A stretch of DNA of 5,969 nt from assembly GCA_026391995.1 (NCBI GenBank), contig JAPLCY010000326.1, forward strand, positions 1-5,969, in the 5' to 3' direction. The DNA is from Candidatus Auribacterota bacterium. Lineage in GTDB: Bacteria > Auribacterota > Tritonobacteria > UBA1439. This document shows, piece by piece, positions 5,217 through 5,969 of the stretch (position 1 is its first letter; the number at the start of each line of letters is the position of its first letter). The notes below the pieces were generated by a model. That model made no database searches. It was not told the DNA's origin and saw only the letters and a list, made by a program, of their open reading frames with translations. The position numbers were made by a program, and so were the translations under genes.

Positions 5217-5969
5217 ATGCAGCGTACGACCGTATACCGTAATATTATTCTTATCGCCCTCCTCTCCGGTGCGGCGGCGTTGTCCTTCTTTGCCGGCACG
5301 GCCAGTGCCCTCCAGGTAGAGGGAGAGCAGATCGCCTCCGTCAACGTCATCGGCAACCGGACCGTAAGCGATGTGATGATCTTCAACAAGCTTGAAACCC
5401 GGGAGAAAGGGCTTTTCAGCGAGGAGATGGTCAAGGAGGACGTGAAGCGTCTCTACGAGCTCGGCTACTTCACCAACATCAGCGTCGACGTGGAGAAGGC
5501 CGAGGCGGGCGTCAAGGTGGCGTTCGTGGTCAAGGAGAAGCCGGAACTCAAGGAGATCGTCTTCAGGGGGAACGAGCAGCTGCCCGCCGACCGCCTGAAG
5601 CGCGAGATGAAATCAAAGGTCGGCGAGGCGCTCAACGAAAAGCTGCTCGTGGCGGATATCGACGCGCTCGCCAAGCTCTACGCGCAGGAGGGGTTCCCGG
5701 TGGCGCGCGTGGCGTATGAGATTGTGAACCCCAAGAACGAGCCCCAGGCGGTGGCCCTGATCAAGATTAGCGAAGGCTCCCGCCAGGCGATCCGGCGCAT
5801 CCGTTTCGCGGGAAACACGCATGTCCCCACGCGGACGCTCGCCCAGCTGATGGAGACCAAGCGGCGGGCCCCGTGGCCGCTCTACAAGTGGCCGATGAGC
5901 TACCTCTACTCGAAGGGCCAGTTCGACGAGGAGGCGCTCAACGAAAAGCTGCTCGTGGCGGATATCGAC
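5217..5969 (+). CDS. bamA: BamA/Omp85-type outer-membrane assembly factor (3' truncated)
   Basis: BamA inserts beta-barrel proteins into the outer membrane, using periplasmic POTRA domains to receive substrates. The 251 visible codons start with a Sec signal peptide: basic R3/R8, a hydrophobic stretch 9-26, and a likely signal peptidase I cut after A29-S30-A31. There is no lipobox cysteine. POTRA-like units follow: about 38-108 (IASVNVIGNRTVSD, then LYELGYFTNISVDVE), 109-188 (LKEIVFRGNEQLPADRLK, then LAKLYAQEGF), and one starting near 190 (IRRIRFAGNTHVPTRTL, then KGQFDEEAL). The barrel would lie beyond the window, so a related Omp85 member cannot be excluded. ATG 5217 lies 55 bases after the dnaB stop; AGGGGAG (5198-5204) is its best ribosome binding site, with a rather long 12-base spacer. 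The last 13 codons duplicate an internal stretch exactly and may be an assembly artefact. Confidence 0.88.
   Translation, partial: MQRTTVYRNIILIALLSGAAALSFFAGTASALQVEGEQIASVNVIGNRTVSDVMIFNKLETREKGLFSEEMVKEDVKRLYELGYFTNISVDVEKAEAGVKVAFVVKEKPELKEIVFRGNEQLPADRLKREMKSKVGEALNEKLLVADIDALAKLYAQEGFPVARVAYEIVNPKNEPQAVALIKISEGSRQAIRRIRFAGNTHVPTRTLAQLMETKRRAPWPLYKWPMSYLYSKGQFDEEALNEKLLVADID
5625..5663 (+). repeat. Internal copy of a 39-bp exact direct repeat in bamA
   Basis: Bases 5625-5663 are identical to 5931-5969, the final 39 bases of the window. This copy encodes EALNEKLLVADID in the second POTRA-like unit and continues naturally into ALAKLYAQEGF. It therefore looks like the genuine location of the sequence. 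Confidence 0.95.
5931..5969 (+). repeat. Terminal copy of the 39-bp direct repeat at the window edge
   Basis: This copy is exactly 306 bases (102 codons) downstream of the first and in the same frame, encoding the same 13 residues after KGQFDE. It stops precisely at the last base of the window, so its downstream context is unknown. Position at the edge and perfect identity, including third codon positions, fit an assembly-graph end at least as well as a true duplication. Confidence 0.95.

Noticed and set aside
1..5969. CRISPR array, tRNA/rRNA, insertion sequence, toxin-antitoxin or phage-defence genes
   Set aside because: I scanned both strands and found no spaced repeats, tRNA-like cloverleaf, transposase motif or defence protein. 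The window is fully accounted for by housekeeping genes and short gaps.

Overview
This window looks like a fragment of the core chromosome of a GC-rich, Gram-negative (diderm) bacterium. Every gene I can support lies on the + strand, packed head to tail with short gaps. No tRNA, rRNA, CRISPR array, transposase or phage gene is visible. The outer-membrane assembly protein at the right edge, with its signal peptide and POTRA domains, points to a diderm. The sequence alone does not fix the phylum. The compact gene order, the C-terminally extended L25 and an intergenic repeat-like segment recall uncultured lineages such as Omnitrophota and other PVC-related groups, but that is only an impression. 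Both edges cut genes, and the last 39 bases duplicate an internal stretch exactly, so the window may be a whole metagenomic contig.

Left block (1-1881): the 3' end of glmU (acetyltransferase domain, UDP-GlcNAc synthesis), then rplY/ctc (L25, 5S rRNA-binding, with a long charged repetitive tail) and pth (peptidyl-tRNA hydrolase). This resembles the widespread glmU-prs-ctc-pth cluster, but prs is absent: glmU and rplY are 25 bases apart.

Middle block (1882-3688): an 85-100 base gap with a weak promoter candidate leads into the classic rpsF-ssb-rpsR-rplI cluster (S6, single-stranded DNA-binding protein, S18, L9). The only gene-poor gap is 2784-2991, between ssb and rpsR. It contains several small hairpins and has the look of a dispersed intergenic repeat.

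Right block (3689-5969): dnaB (replicative helicase, all core motifs intact, no intein) is preceded by a 105-base leader with a perfect 7-bp inverted repeat. After it comes the 5' end of a BamA/Omp85-type gene, which runs off the window.

The genes serve translation (L25, Pth, S6, S18, L9), replication (SSB, DnaB) and envelope building (GlmU, BamA). This is housekeeping DNA, and I found no convincing undescribed system. The best items for a second look are the terminal 39-bp duplication, the ssb-rpsR intergenic element, the near-identical 24-bp repeats in the L25 tail and the dnaB leader.
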